Shown here: piece after piece, positions 17,001 through 25,690 of the stretch
How the letters are laid out: the number at the start of each line of letters is the position of its first letter
Position numbering within the stretch: the stretch's first letter is position 1
NCBI RefSeq assembly: GCF_018224885.1
Contig: NZ_JAGTXB010000026.1
Location: 62,001-126,000 of the forward strand
From: Chitinophaga hostae
GTDB taxonomy: Bacteria; Bacteroidota; Bacteroidia; Chitinophagales; Chitinophagaceae
Length of the DNA: 64,000 bases
Direction: 5' to 3'
Program-made: the position numbers and the translations under genes
Notes under the pieces: generated by a model
The model's input: the letters and a program-made list of their open reading frames with translations, nothing else
What the model was told of the DNA's origin: nothing
The model's database searches: none

Positions 17001-17560
17001 TAGATCCACGGCAGTATCCTGCTGGTATGCTTCATGTAGTCAGTATATTCTTCCCCGAATTGTGCTGTCAGCATTTTTTCTTCCACATTCATCCGGTAAA
17101 TAAAAACGGAGAGCACCGGTATGAAAACGATGGCAAGCGCCAGCCAGTTATTCACCGACAGGCCAAATCCAAGGAAAGACAAGAGGGAGCCGGCATAGGA
17201 GGGATGCCGCAAAATGCCGTATAGGCCATTCTTTTTTATGTGATGGTCTTTACGGATGGTAACCACTACCGTAAATAACCGGCCCAGCTGAGCAATGGAC
17301 ACAAAACGCAACAGCATGCCCAGCAGTATAACTGATAAGCCTATACGATTCATAAGCGGCCCCGGTGAAATAATGAAAGGTGTTTTAATCGCCACAATGG
17401 CGGCGATATTGATACATACAATGATAACGATCCAGATAAAGGCAAGACTTCCTTTGTCCTGCTTCTTTTTATCGGCCTGATCGCCGCCGCGCAGAATGCG
17501 GTGAAGCAATATTTCAGATAAAAACCAGACCAGGTAGATGACGGATGATAGCGAGTTCAT
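16997..17560 (-). CDS. Isoprenylcysteine carboxyl methyltransferase-like membrane protein
   Basis: A 187-residue membrane protein with about four to five hydrophobic segments. The C-terminal half carries the SAM-binding pattern of the ICMT/PEMT superfamily (KKNGLYGILRHPSYAGSLLSFLGFGL at about 109-134, then NVEEKMLTAQFGEEYTDYMKHTSRILPWIY). In bacteria these proteins are poorly characterised methyltransferases, with no prenylated protein substrate known. The last residues and stop overlap the end of the family-A repeat. It is divergent from the thioredoxin gene. Confidence 0.85.
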   Translation of the reverse strand: MNSLSSVIYLVWFLSEILLHRILRGGDQADKKKQDKGSLAFIWIVIIVCINIAAIVAIKTPFIISPGPLMNRIGLSVILLGMLLRFVSIAQLGRLFTVVVTIRKDHHIKKNGLYGILRHPSYAGSLLSFLGFGLSVNNWLALAIVFIPVLSVFIYRMNVEEKMLTAQFGEEYTDYMKHTSRILPWIY

Positions 17561-17657
17561 ATAATAAAGGATGTGGGACAGTATATACGTAATATATGTT
17601 ATATTTTCTGATCTTCAAAAAGGTACGTAATTTGTAACCGCAATTAAAACGTGTGCT

Positions 17658-17957
17658 ATGGAAAACCTGCAAACAATATTGCAATCTCCTACTCCGGTAT
17701 TGATCGATTGTTTTGCCACCTGGTGCGGCCCCTGTCAGATGGTGCCACCCATTTTAAAAGAGGTGAAAGAAAAGCTGGGAGATAAACTGAGAATTGTGAA
17801 GATAGATATCGATAAAAACCAGCAGCTGTCGGCCCAGTGGCAGATCAGCAGTGTGCCCACCTTATTGCTTTTCCGTGAGGGCAGGATGATCTGGCGCCAG
17901 AGCGGGGTGGTACCGGCACATCAGCTGTTGCCGATACTGAACCAGCATTTGGGGTAA
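17658..17957 (+). CDS. Thioredoxin
   Basis: A 99-residue thioredoxin with the canonical active site WCGPC at residues 22-26, the buried Asp in VLIDCFATW, the cis-Pro in SVPTLLLF and the final helix. There is no signal peptide, so it is cytoplasmic and should reduce protein disulfides using thioredoxin reductase encoded elsewhere. The stop codon at 17955-17957 begins the left arm of a family-B repeat. Confidence 0.95.
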   Translation: MENLQTILQSPTPVLIDCFATWCGPCQMVPPILKEVKEKLGDKLRIVKIDIDKNQQLSAQWQISSVPTLLLFREGRMIWRQSGVVPAHQLLPILNQHLG

Positions 17958-18080
17958 GCGTAAAGCGTAAAGCAGAAAGCAGAAAGCTACCGGCAAGAAT
18001 GAACCAAGTGGATGTAAATCTCCGCATTAATCATTCCTGCCGGTAGCTTTTAGCTTTCTGCTTTCTGCCTTACGCTTTCA
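17955..18080. repeat. Intergenic inverted repeat, family B copy 2
   Basis: The left arm (17955 to about 18002) reads TAAGCGTAAAGCGTAAAGC followed by AGAAAGCAGAAAGCTACCGG. The right arm (about 18031-18080) is its near-complement, ending in the TGA stop of the convergent lipoprotein gene. The loop is about 28 nt. Both flanking stop codons (TAA 17955-17957, TGA 18080-18078) are part of the stem. Confidence 0.8.
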
Positions 18081-19235
18081 CAAATTGTTCCCTGAATAAA
18101 AACTTTGCAGGTCCCTCGCCAGTACATCATAGATGGGGCGGGTAAATTCCATGAAAAGATCGGTAGGAGGTGGAGGTGGCATATCCCGCCCGCCAATGAG
18201 CAGTTTATCTTCATCGCTCAGCGCCCTTTCATCACCGCGGAATGTCCCAAACTGGTTCAACCAGGTATAGCTTCCCGGGATGCGGTCGGTTCGCAGCACC
18301 TGACCGTTAGTGGTATTGGTAATGCGGTAATCCAGCAGCCCTTTTGATACCACGGTTTTTTTGGTGATATACAGGGTAGCCTTTACCGTTTTATAGATAT
18401 TGATTTCTTTTCCGCTGGTGTCTTTTGAAGTACCTACTATTATCTCTTTTGAAACTTCGCGTTCTGTGCGGTCTACATAGGTTTGTCCGACTACAAAATC
18501 AAAAAAGCGCAGTTCTATGTATTCATCCGGGCGCAGGTTTTCGCTGCGGGCAATTCTTTCATCGTAAAACTGCACAAACTGGTTGATATTGCGCTGTTGC
18601 AGGTTCCTAACCAGGTAGTCCCTGAACTGGTCTGCGGAGAACTGGAAATAGGGGGAGCGTACTTCAATTTCGCTGACTACTACATTGATAACGCCCAATT
18701 GGTAAGCTTCATCCCGTTTTTGTTTGGTATCGCGGTAACCGGGAATGAGCTTGAGGGCGGCACTAAATTCTTCATAGGCCTGTCGTGCGCTGGCTTTGTC
18801 GCCCCTGTTAAGCAGCGACATGCCGCGGTCGTACCGCATCTCCGCCGCATTTTCCTGGGCGCCGGTAATGGCGTCGCGGTAGTCTTTGGGTTGTACCAGC
18901 TTTAGCGCAGCAGGAGAGTTGTGTATGCTGTTATAAAGACTTTGGAGTGCCTTGTATTCGTTGCGTACAGCTTCCCACTTGAGTTGGTTATTGGACCGGA
19001 GATATTCATTAACCCGGTCTTCCCGGGCCAGCTGGGCCTGTTTATAGGCGTCCGGCAACATCCGGGTAGCGGTGGCATCCTGGGGTTTGCGTTGGAGCTT
19101 TTTTACAAAAGCCACTACTGCCTGGTCGTACCGGCCTTTATTGTATAATTTTTCGCCTGATTTGCAGGAAAGGAATAAGGAGTAAAGGAGAATAGCGGCT
19201 ACACTGAGCAGCGGCTTCCATGATGGCTTTTTCAA
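18078..19235 (-). CDS. Lipoprotein of unknown function with TPR-like N-terminal region
   Basis: A 385-residue predicted lipoprotein. The signal region ends in LYSLFLSC with Cys24, followed by a short Lys/Gly linker. Residues about 28-175 look like TPR-type helical pairs (KLYNKGRYDQAVVAFVKKLQRKPQ and RGDKASARQAYEEFSAALKLIPG). The C-terminal half is beta-rich with no motif I recognise. It should be anchored to the inner leaflet of the outer membrane or to the surface. smpB follows downstream of its start side. I recall similar TPR lipoproteins of unknown function in Bacteroidota. Confidence 0.7.
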   Translation of the reverse strand: MKKPSWKPLLSVAAILLYSLFLSCKSGEKLYNKGRYDQAVVAFVKKLQRKPQDATATRMLPDAYKQAQLAREDRVNEYLRSNNQLKWEAVRNEYKALQSLYNSIHNSPAALKLVQPKDYRDAITGAQENAAEMRYDRGMSLLNRGDKASARQAYEEFSAALKLIPGYRDTKQKRDEAYQLGVINVVVSEIEVRSPYFQFSADQFRDYLVRNLQQRNINQFVQFYDERIARSENLRPDEYIELRFFDFVVGQTYVDRTEREVSKEIIVGTSKDTSGKEINIYKTVKATLYITKKTVVSKGLLDYRITNTTNGQVLRTDRIPGSYTWLNQFGTFRGDERALSDEDKLLIGGRDMPPPPPTDLFMEFTRPIYDVLARDLQSFYSGNNL

Positions 19236-19288
19236 TGGGATTAATTTTATAAGGATATGTCTTCTGCCTGCTACAGCCCTGTTCCTCT

Positions 19289-19726
19289 CTATTTGAATTG
19301 TCTTCTCAGTTCACGGTCAGCCTCTCTGGCTTTAATGGAATCACGTTTATCGTGCAGTTTCTTTCCTTTACCAACACCTATTTCGATTTTGGCAAGGCTT
19401 TTATCTGTGATAAATATGCGCAGCGGTACAATGGTGTAGCCACGTTCCTTGATTTTGTTTTCAATTTTTCTCAGCTCCCGCTTTGTCAGCAGCAACTTAC
19501 GCTCACGCAAGGGGTCATGATTAGCGGATGTGCCATGGCTGTATTCGGCAATATGTAAGCTTTTTACAAATAATTCTCCTTTGGAAAAATAGCAGAATGA
19601 ATCATTAAAACTCACCTTATTAGCACGTACAGATTTGATCTCCGTTCCCAGCAATACCATCCCGGCAATATACTTATCTTCTATTGCGTACTCAAAATAT
19701 GCCGATCTGTTCTTTAATTCTGCCAT
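19289..19726 (-). CDS. smpB: SsrA-binding protein SmpB
   Basis: A 145-residue SmpB with its usual motifs: NRSAYFEYAIEDKYIAGMVLLGTEIKS at the N-terminus, KLLLTKRELRKIENKIKERGYTIVPL in the middle, and the basic C-terminal tail ending READRELRRQFK. SmpB binds tmRNA and brings it to stalled ribosomes for trans-translation. The ssrA gene is not in this window. A family-B repeat separates it from accD upstream. Confidence 0.95.
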   Translation of the reverse strand: MAELKNRSAYFEYAIEDKYIAGMVLLGTEIKSVRANKVSFNDSFCYFSKGELFVKSLHIAEYSHGTSANHDPLRERKLLLTKRELRKIENKIKERGYTIVPLRIFITDKSLAKIEIGVGKGKKLHDKRDSIKAREADRELRRQFK

Positions 19727-19737
19727 TATTTAGTGGT

Positions 19738-19824
19738 TAGCGTTTAGCTGATAGCTGTTAGCGGCTGGCAGGCAATAGTATTACTGTGCCGGGGCCGTCG
19801 CTAACAGCTATCAGTTCAAAGCTA
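19738..19824. repeat. Intergenic inverted repeat, family B copy 3
   Basis: TAGCGTTTAGCTGATAGCTG (from 19738) and its continuation TTAGCGGC pair with GTCGCTAACAGCTATCAG near 19797-19814. The right arm ends in AAAGCTAG, which contains the TAG stop of accD at 19822-19824. Confidence 0.7.
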
Positions 19825-20670
19825 GTTTTTGAAAATGGTCAGCAAACTTGCCAACCTCGTCTTAAGTTCTTTTCTATCCATGATGAAATCCAGGAAACCG
19901 TGTTCCAGCAGGAACTCTGCGCTCTGGAAGCCAGCAGGTAAATCTTTTTTAATGGTTTCTTTGATGATCCTTGGACCGGCAAATCCGATCAGTGCACCCG
20001 GTTCTGCTATATTCAGGTCGCCCAGCATAGCATAAGAAGCGGTAACACCACCCGTGGTAGGGTCGGTCATTAAAGAGATGTAAGGCAGCCTGGCGTTGGC
20101 CAGCTGTGTAAGCTTGGCAGCCGTTTTGGCCATCTGCATCAGGGAAAATGCACTCTCCATCATACGGGCTCCCCCGGATTTGGAAATGATCATCAACGGC
20201 ATTTTGTTAACGATACAATAGTCAATAGACCGGGCAATCTTTTCACCTACTACCGAACCCATGGAGCCTCCAATAAAGTTGAAATCCATACAGGCCACTA
20301 CCAGGTCGTTGCCCAGCACTTTACCGGCACCCACCGTCATTGCGTCTTTCAGACCGGATTTCTTCTGTGCATCCTTGAGCCTGTCACCATAAGGCTTCAG
20401 ATCTTTAAAGCCCAGAAAGTCCGTCGGGTAAATATTTGGGAACAGTTCCTCGAACTGGTTGTTATCAAATATAATCTCAAAATACTCTGCAGAGTTGATA
20501 CGGTTGTGATAATTACATTTATCACAAACGTAGAAATGCTCTTTCAGATCCTTTACAGTGGTGGTTTTTTTACAGTTAGGACACTTGTGCCACAAACCAT
20601 CCGGTGCTTCTTTCTTTTCACTGGTGGTGGTAGAGATGCCTTGTTTAATTCGCTTAAACCAGCTTGACAT
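19822..20670 (-). CDS. accD: Acetyl-CoA carboxylase carboxyltransferase subunit beta
   Basis: A 282-residue AccD. The N-terminal four-Cys zinc finger is present (Cys30, Cys33, Cys49, Cys52), followed by the crotonase-like core with GAGKVLGNDLVVACMDFNFIGGSMGS and SGGARMMESAFSLMQM. It forms the malonyl-CoA-producing carboxyltransferase with AccA (not in this window). It is flanked on both sides by family-B repeats, so it is probably transcribed as a single gene. Confidence 0.95.
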   Translation of the reverse strand: MSSWFKRIKQGISTTTSEKKEAPDGLWHKCPNCKKTTTVKDLKEHFYVCDKCNYHNRINSAEYFEIIFDNNQFEELFPNIYPTDFLGFKDLKPYGDRLKDAQKKSGLKDAMTVGAGKVLGNDLVVACMDFNFIGGSMGSVVGEKIARSIDYCIVNKMPLMIISKSGGARMMESAFSLMQMAKTAAKLTQLANARLPYISLMTDPTTGGVTASYAMLGDLNIAEPGALIGFAGPRIIKETIKKDLPAGFQSAEFLLEHGFLDFIMDRKELKTRLASLLTIFKN

Positions 20671-20744
20671 ATTTTACTATTAGATTAGAAAATAGTGGTG
20701 CAAGATACGAATTATCGTATAAAGCCAAAAACATAAGAAGAAAA

Positions 20745-20873
20745 AGCTTAAAGCATAAAGGAAAAAGCAAAAAGCTATTGTAGCGAAGATGACAATATAT
20801 CGTATTAAAGTATATATTATCGCTTTTGTCTCCGCTGCAATAGCTCTTTGCTTTTTCCTTTATGCTTTAAGCT
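20745..20873. repeat. Intergenic inverted repeat, family B copy 4
   Basis: The left arm 20745-20780 (AGCTTAAAGCATAAAGGAAA continuing to AAAGCTATTG) pairs with 20838-20873 (CAATAGCTCTTTGC continuing to GCTTTAAGCT), with one mismatch or bulge. The A+T-rich loop is about 57 nt. The core word AAAAAGCTATTG is shared with the copies at 34176 and 36907 and the half copy at 2064. Confidence 0.8.
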
Positions 20874-20882
20874 AAGCCGATC

Positions 20883-21950
20883 TTACGCATTCCTGTTGAT
20901 GCAGTTCAGGTCTCTGAACGCTTCTTCCAGGCGCTTAACAAAGGTTTCTTCGCCTTTGCGCAGCCATACGCGTGGATCGTAGTATTTTTTATTTGGCTTG
21001 TCTGCGCCTTCCGGATTACCCAGCTGGCCCTGCAGATAGTCTTTTTTCGCTTCGTAGAAATCATGGATACCTTCCCAGAATGCCCACTGCATATCTGTGT
21101 CGATATTCATTTTGATAACACCATAACCCAGTGCTTCTGTGATCTGGTGTTTTGGAGAACCGCTACCACCATGGAATACATAGTATACCGGTTTAGCAGC
21201 CGTTTTATATTTTTCCTGGATGAACTCCTGGCTGTTGTGCAGGATCACCGGGCGCAGTTCTACGTTGCCGGGAGAGTATACACCATGTACGTTACCAAAT
21301 GCGGCAGCTACCGTGAAACGGGGACCTACCTTTGATAAAGTTTCGTAAGCATAAGCTACTTCTTCAGGCTGTGTATACAGTTTAGCGTTATCTACACCGG
21401 AATTGTCAACGCCGTCTTCTTCACCACCGGTTACACCCAGCTCGATTTCGATGGACATACCCAGTTTATTCATTCTCTCAAAATATTTATGAGAAATTTC
21501 GATGTTTTCAGCAATAGGTTCTTCGGAAAGATCCAGCATGTGAGAGCTGTACAGCGGTTGACCGTGTTGTTTGAAGAATTGTTCGCCCGCATCCAGCAAA
21601 CCATCGATCCATGGCAACCATTTTTTAGCGGCATGGTCCGTATGTAATACTACCGGTACGCCATAATATTTAGCTACTTCATGTACGTGTTTAGCACCGG
21701 AGATACCACCCGCGATGTTAGCCTGCAGCTTGTCGTTCGGCATACCCTTACCGGCAAAAAATTGTGCACCACCGTTGGAAAACTGAATAATAACCGGTGA
21801 ATTTACTTTAGCAGCTGTTTCCAGTACCGCATTCACGGAGTTAGTTCCCACAACATTCACGGCAGGCATAGCAAATCCGTTGTCTTTGGCATCGTTATAC
21901 AGCGCATCCAGCTCTTCGCCGAATAATACGCCAGCTCTGTATTTTCCCAT
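20883..21950 (-). CDS. fbaA: Class II fructose-bisphosphate aldolase
   Basis: A 355-residue class IIA (FbaA-type) aldolase. The catalytic and zinc-binding segment VVLHTDHAAKKWLPWIDGL is present (about residues 100-118), followed by SSHMLDLSEEPIAENIE, EIELGVTGGEEDG and the zinc His in FHGGSGSPKHQI. KMNIDTDMQWAFWEGI is the conserved phosphate-site strand. It interconverts fructose 1,6-bisphosphate with dihydroxyacetone phosphate and glyceraldehyde 3-phosphate in glycolysis and gluconeogenesis. Confidence 0.95.
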   Translation of the reverse strand: MGKYRAGVLFGEELDALYNDAKDNGFAMPAVNVVGTNSVNAVLETAAKVNSPVIIQFSNGGAQFFAGKGMPNDKLQANIAGGISGAKHVHEVAKYYGVPVVLHTDHAAKKWLPWIDGLLDAGEQFFKQHGQPLYSSHMLDLSEEPIAENIEISHKYFERMNKLGMSIEIELGVTGGEEDGVDNSGVDNAKLYTQPEEVAYAYETLSKVGPRFTVAAAFGNVHGVYSPGNVELRPVILHNSQEFIQEKYKTAAKPVYYVFHGGSGSPKHQITEALGYGVIKMNIDTDMQWAFWEGIHDFYEAKKDYLQGQLGNPEGADKPNKKYYDPRVWLRKGEETFVKRLEEAFRDLNCINRNA

Positions 21951-22086
21951 ACTCTGATATGTGTTTTATTTTTTTGGAAAGCAAATATAAGGAGTTAAAT
22001 AGAAGATTTATAGCGAAAAGTAAGTGCTTATGTATTAAATCTACCAATAGAAAAACGTATTTTACCCGATCTTAACCTGCGTCAGC

Positions 22087-22899
22087 ATGAAACCATTCTT
22101 TGCCCTGTTTGCCTGGATATTATTGCAAATGCCCGCTACTATTGCGTTTGGTGCGAGCGCAAACGATTCTCTCCTTTATTATACTTCTTTTGATGGTACC
22201 CGGATTCACTACACGGTAAAGGGTACGGGTAAACCCATATTATTGGTACATGGCTTTATTGCGGATGGGGAATCGTGGAAAAAAACTGCTTTATATGATT
22301 CACTCCTGTTGCACGGATACAAGGTAATAACGCTGGATATGCGCGGGAATGGGGCTTCAGACCATCCGCACGATAGTACGGCTTATCTTGGCGACGCTGA
22401 AGCAAAGGATATTATGGGACTCATTACTTTCCTTGGGCTGAATAGCTACCAGGTGGTAGGTTATTCCCGTGGCGCCATTATCACGGCCCGTTTGCTGCTG
22501 CTAGACAATCGTATCAGGAGTGGTGTATTGGGTGGTATGGGTACCGGTTTTACCGATCCGGCCTGGCCCCGCCGTCAACGGTTTTATGAGGCGCTTTCCG
22601 GCAAAGACGTACCGGAACTCGCGGCGATGGTAAAAAATGTTCAGAAAGCCGGCCTGGATCAGCGTGCCTTGGCGCTGATGCAATTTGGCCAACCGGCTAC
22701 TACACCGCAGGAACTGGCCAGGGTGCAACAACCGGTGCTGGTGATAGGAGGGGATAAGGACAGCGACAATGATACCGGCGGCTCACTGGCAGCCATGATG
22801 CCGGCCGGTATGCATGGTACGGTTACAGGAGATCATAACAGTGTAGTCCGCTCGGCACCATTCGCCGCCTGGGTACTGGATTTCCTGCAAAATCATTAA
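22087..22899 (+). CDS. Alpha/beta hydrolase, secreted
   Basis: A 270-residue alpha/beta-hydrolase with an N-terminal signal peptide (about 1-22). The oxyanion segment is LLVHGFIADGESW, the nucleophile elbow is GYSRG (Ser near residue 124), the acid is likely in VIGGDKDSDND, and the catalytic His is in TGDHNSVV. Substrate unknown; likely a periplasmic esterase or lipase-like enzyme. The stop overlaps that of the convergent Rieske-like gene by 4 bp (22896-22899). Confidence 0.85.
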   Translation: MKPFFALFAWILLQMPATIAFGASANDSLLYYTSFDGTRIHYTVKGTGKPILLVHGFIADGESWKKTALYDSLLLHGYKVITLDMRGNGASDHPHDSTAYLGDAEAKDIMGLITFLGLNSYQVVGYSRGAIITARLLLLDNRIRSGVLGGMGTGFTDPAWPRRQRFYEALSGKDVPELAAMVKNVQKAGLDQRALALMQFGQPATTPQELARVQQPVLVIGGDKDSDNDTGGSLAAMMPAGMHGTVTGDHNSVVRSAPFAAWVLDFLQNH

Positions 22900-23339
22900 A
22901 CGACAGTCAGTACGCCGCCATCCACTTTAATAGTAAAGGGTGTCAAAGCAGCGGTGGCAGGCCCATTGCTTACTGCGCCGGAGGTGGTATAACGGCTGCC
23001 ATGTCCGCAGGGTGCATTACATTCAATTAGTTTGCTGCTGTTGTTGTAGGTCGCTACAGTACAACCCTGATGCGTACAGGTGCTGGATAGCGCGGTAAAG
23101 TTACCTGCTGTACTGCCGGCACTGGTACGGATAATAATAACGCCATTAGAGATCTTAAAATCGCCGACGTTTGGAAGATCACTGCTGAGGTTGAGTGTCA
23201 AACGGGCATTACCTCCTCCGCCGCCGGGAGGATTCGGAGCAGGATTGTCACTTCCTCCTTTGCTGCAGGCCGCCAGCCCTGCGGTACAAGCTAATACCAG
23301 CGTTAATCCAATGTTGGAAACAAAATCTCTTCTTTCCAT
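22896..23339 (-). CDS. Rieske-type [2Fe-2S] lipoprotein with an altered second ligand motif
   Basis: A 147-residue protein with a twin-arginine-like N-terminus (MERRDFVSNIG) and a lipobox ending LAAC with Cys25, so probably Tat-exported and lipid-anchored. A Gly/Pro-rich linker (about 30-43) precedes a Rieske fold. The first cluster motif CTHQGC is canonical. The second reads C-N-A-P-C-G-H-G-S, where the common form is C-P-C-H-G-S, so the Cys/His spacing is changed. Rieske proteins transfer electrons in quinol-oxidising or oxygenase systems. No partner is adjacent. Cluster binding is uncertain. Confidence 0.8.
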   Translation of the reverse strand: MERRDFVSNIGLTLVLACTAGLAACSKGGSDNPAPNPPGGGGGNARLTLNLSSDLPNVGDFKISNGVIIIRTSAGSTAGNFTALSSTCTHQGCTVATYNNSSKLIECNAPCGHGSRYTTSGAVSNGPATAALTPFTIKVDGGVLTVV

Positions 23340-23405
23340 AAATATGCGTTTTTTGTTGATCGATATCCTGTTTACGCAAACGAAAAGAAGAAGGTTGCCT
23401 GATGA

Positions 23406-24203
23406 TTAAAAGGTAAGATTTTTTAAATAGGTACTGGCCTCCAGTAAACGGCTGCCATACCAGGAAAACATTTCGCCGTCAACCAGCATAATGCGCGCAG
23501 CCGGCAGTATTGCCCGCAATTCAGCGATATGTTTTTCACGGAAAGGATAGGGCTCGGAAGATAGTAATACCAGTTCACATCCGCTGCTGGCCAACTGCGC
23601 CGCAGTTACGGCAGGATAACGCAGCTCCCCCGCAAATACGTTGTGCAGCCCGCATACGCCTAATATTTCATGGATAAAAGTATCGCCACCCGCCACCATC
23701 CATGGATCACGCCATATCAGGTAGGCTGTTGGAACCCGGTTTGCCTGTACCGGCAACGCGGCAAAACCCGCTTTTATCTGCGTGAGTAATGCAGTGGCCG
23801 CAGCTTCACGATGGGTAATAGCGCCAATACCGGTAATCATTTCATATGCGTCTTCCAATGTTTGGATATTACTCACCCATACCGGGTAATCCTTCATCAG
23901 TGGCTCCACATCACTGGCCAGGTTCTCTTCCTTATTGGCAATAATGAGGTCAGGCTTCAGCTGGTCAATAATATGGCGGTGTATATTTTTGGTGCCGCCC
24001 ACCCGCGTTTTTTCACGGAACCACGTTAACGGATGTACGCAGAATTTTGTAATGCCCACCACCTCTTTGTCGAGTCCCAGGGAATACAATAGTTCGGTTT
24101 GTGAGGGTACCAGCGAAATGATCCGCTGTGGCGGACGTGCTAATGTAATGGATCTGTTAAGCTGATCAGAAAAAATCATTGAAAAAGTTTTCGTTGCATT
24201 CAT
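23406..24203 (-). CDS. BtuF-like helical-backbone metal/cobalamin-binding protein
   Basis: A 265-residue protein of the BtuF/FhuD class III binding-protein fold: RPPQRIISLVPSQTELLYSLGL at the start, a second GGTKNIHRHIIDQLKPDLIIANKEEN, and the C-terminal half after a long linker helix. The family binds cobalamin, haem or siderophores for ABC import. No signal peptide or lipobox is visible at the start, and no permease or ATPase gene is nearby, so a cytosolic or non-transport role is possible. It lies downstream of the cystathionine beta-synthase-like gene on the same strand. Confidence 0.78.
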   Translation of the reverse strand: MNATKTFSMIFSDQLNRSITLARPPQRIISLVPSQTELLYSLGLDKEVVGITKFCVHPLTWFREKTRVGGTKNIHRHIIDQLKPDLIIANKEENLASDVEPLMKDYPVWVSNIQTLEDAYEMITGIGAITHREAAATALLTQIKAGFAALPVQANRVPTAYLIWRDPWMVAGGDTFIHEILGVCGLHNVFAGELRYPAVTAAQLASSGCELVLLSSEPYPFREKHIAELRAILPAARIMLVDGEMFSWYGSRLLEASTYLKNLTF

Positions 24204-24248
24204 TCAAATGCAACGAAAACTAACAACATCTCCTTCGCTGCATTTACT

Positions 24249-24276
24249 AAAAGCTAAAAGCTAAAGGCTAAAAGCT
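24249..24276. repeat. Single-arm (half) family-B repeat
   Basis: TAAAAGCTAAAAGCTAAAGG then CTAAAAGCTT matches one arm of family B, but no complementary arm lies between the two flanking genes. It is either a decayed copy or part of a pair lost by deletion. Confidence 0.5.
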
Positions 24277-24279
24277 TCT

Positions 24280-25638
24280 CTAACGCCCCAGCGCCTGGAT
24301 AATATCATACTTCGTAACAATATGGTGGTTGCCGCTATCATCTTTGGTAAGTACTGCGCCGTTTTCCCGGTTAATATAGACCGATAGTTTTTCTATCGGC
24401 GTATCCTGGCTTACCAGCGGGAACGGCGATTGCATCACTTGCCTGATCAGCGCGTCTTTCAGGTTGGCATCATCAATCAGGCGGTTAAATAATCCGTTTT
24501 CAGAAATGGAGCCGATAATGTCGCCGCCCTGTTCTACCGGGATATGTTCGATGTCGTATTTCTTCATGCGTGCAATGGCTTCGCTTACCTTTTCATCGGC
24601 GCTGATCGTCACCAGTGGCTGGTTACGGCGACCGTTCACCACATCCTTCACGGTTTTAACATCCAGGAAACCACGTTCCAGCATCCATTGGTCGTTATAT
24701 ATTTTTCCTACATAGCGGCTGCCATGATCATGAAATATAACGACCACTACATCTGTCGGCTTCAGGGAAGTCTTCAGCTGTAAAAGTCCGGCGATGGCGG
24801 ATCCTGCGGAGTAACCCACAAAAATGCCTTCTTCCTTGGTAATGCGGCGGGCCATTACTGCTGCATCTTTATCGGTTACTTTTTCAAATTTGTCGATCAC
24901 ATTCATATCGTAGTTCTCCGGCACAAAATCTTCCCCGATACCCTCCGTGATGTAAGGGTATACTTCACTCATATCCAGGACGCCGGTTTCAAAATATTTT
25001 TTCAGCAGGGAACCGTAGCTGTCGATAGCCCAGACCTGTATATCCGGATTTTTCTCCTTCAGGTATTTCCCGGTGCCCGTTACCGTACCTCCGGTACCTG
25101 TTGCCACTACCAGGTGGGTGATTTTCCCGTCCGTCTGTTCCCATATTTCAGGGCCTGTTTGCTCGTAATGGGCATCCCGGTTGGCCAGGTTGTCGTATTG
25201 ATTAACGTAAAATGAATTAGGCACTTCTGTTGCCAGTCTTTTTGACACCGAATAATAGGAGCGGGGATCTTCCGGTTCCACATTGGTAGGACACACAATT
25301 ACTTCAGCACCTACTGCTTTCAGTATATCGACTTTTTCCTTGGATTGTTTATCTGTAGTGGTAAAAATACATTTGTAGCCCCTGATAATAGCGGCCAGTG
25401 CAAGTCCCATCCCGGTATTACCGGAAGTGCCTTCAATAAGGGTGCCCCCTGGTTTCAGCCATCCGTTTTGTTCAGCTACATCCACCATTTTAACGGCCAT
25501 GCGGTCTTTTATGGAGTTGCCGGGGTTAAAAAACTCCACCTTAGCCAATACCGTACAGGGGAGGGAAGCGGTTACGCGGTGCAACTTTACCATCGGGGTA
25601 TTTCCTATCGTTTCGAGTATGTTATCACAATATTTCAT
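24280..25638 (-). CDS. PLP-dependent cystathionine beta-synthase / cysteine synthase with C-terminal CBS pair
   Basis: A 452-residue enzyme. Residues 1-320 are a type II PLP fold: the Schiff-base Lys is in NPGNSIKDRMAV (about residue 44), the phosphate or substrate loop is EGTSGNTGMGLALA, and the PLP phosphate site is TGTGGTVTGTGKYL. Residues about 330-452 are two CBS motifs (ITISADEKVSEAIARMKKYDIEHIPV and VSQDTPIEKLSVYI). It makes cystathionine from serine and homocysteine, or cysteine from O-acetylserine; the CBS pair favours the former. It is divergent from bioD with a family-A repeat between them. Confidence 0.9.
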   Translation of the reverse strand: MKYCDNILETIGNTPMVKLHRVTASLPCTVLAKVEFFNPGNSIKDRMAVKMVDVAEQNGWLKPGGTLIEGTSGNTGMGLALAAIIRGYKCIFTTTDKQSKEKVDILKAVGAEVIVCPTNVEPEDPRSYYSVSKRLATEVPNSFYVNQYDNLANRDAHYEQTGPEIWEQTDGKITHLVVATGTGGTVTGTGKYLKEKNPDIQVWAIDSYGSLLKKYFETGVLDMSEVYPYITEGIGEDFVPENYDMNVIDKFEKVTDKDAAVMARRITKEEGIFVGYSAGSAIAGLLQLKTSLKPTDVVVVIFHDHGSRYVGKIYNDQWMLERGFLDVKTVKDVVNGRRNQPLVTISADEKVSEAIARMKKYDIEHIPVEQGGDIIGSISENGLFNRLIDDANLKDALIRQVMQSPFPLVSQDTPIEKLSVYINRENGAVLTKDDSGNHHIVTKYDIIQALGR

Positions 25639-25690
25639 ATAAAAGTGAGGTTGTATAATTACGAAAATACGGAATTGGGCCCATACATGC

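Noticed and set aside
23406..24203. Frameshifted periplasmic protein whose signal peptide lies upstream
   Set aside because: No hydrophobic signal is found in the other frames of the short gap before the gene, so a missing signal is more likely than a frameshift.
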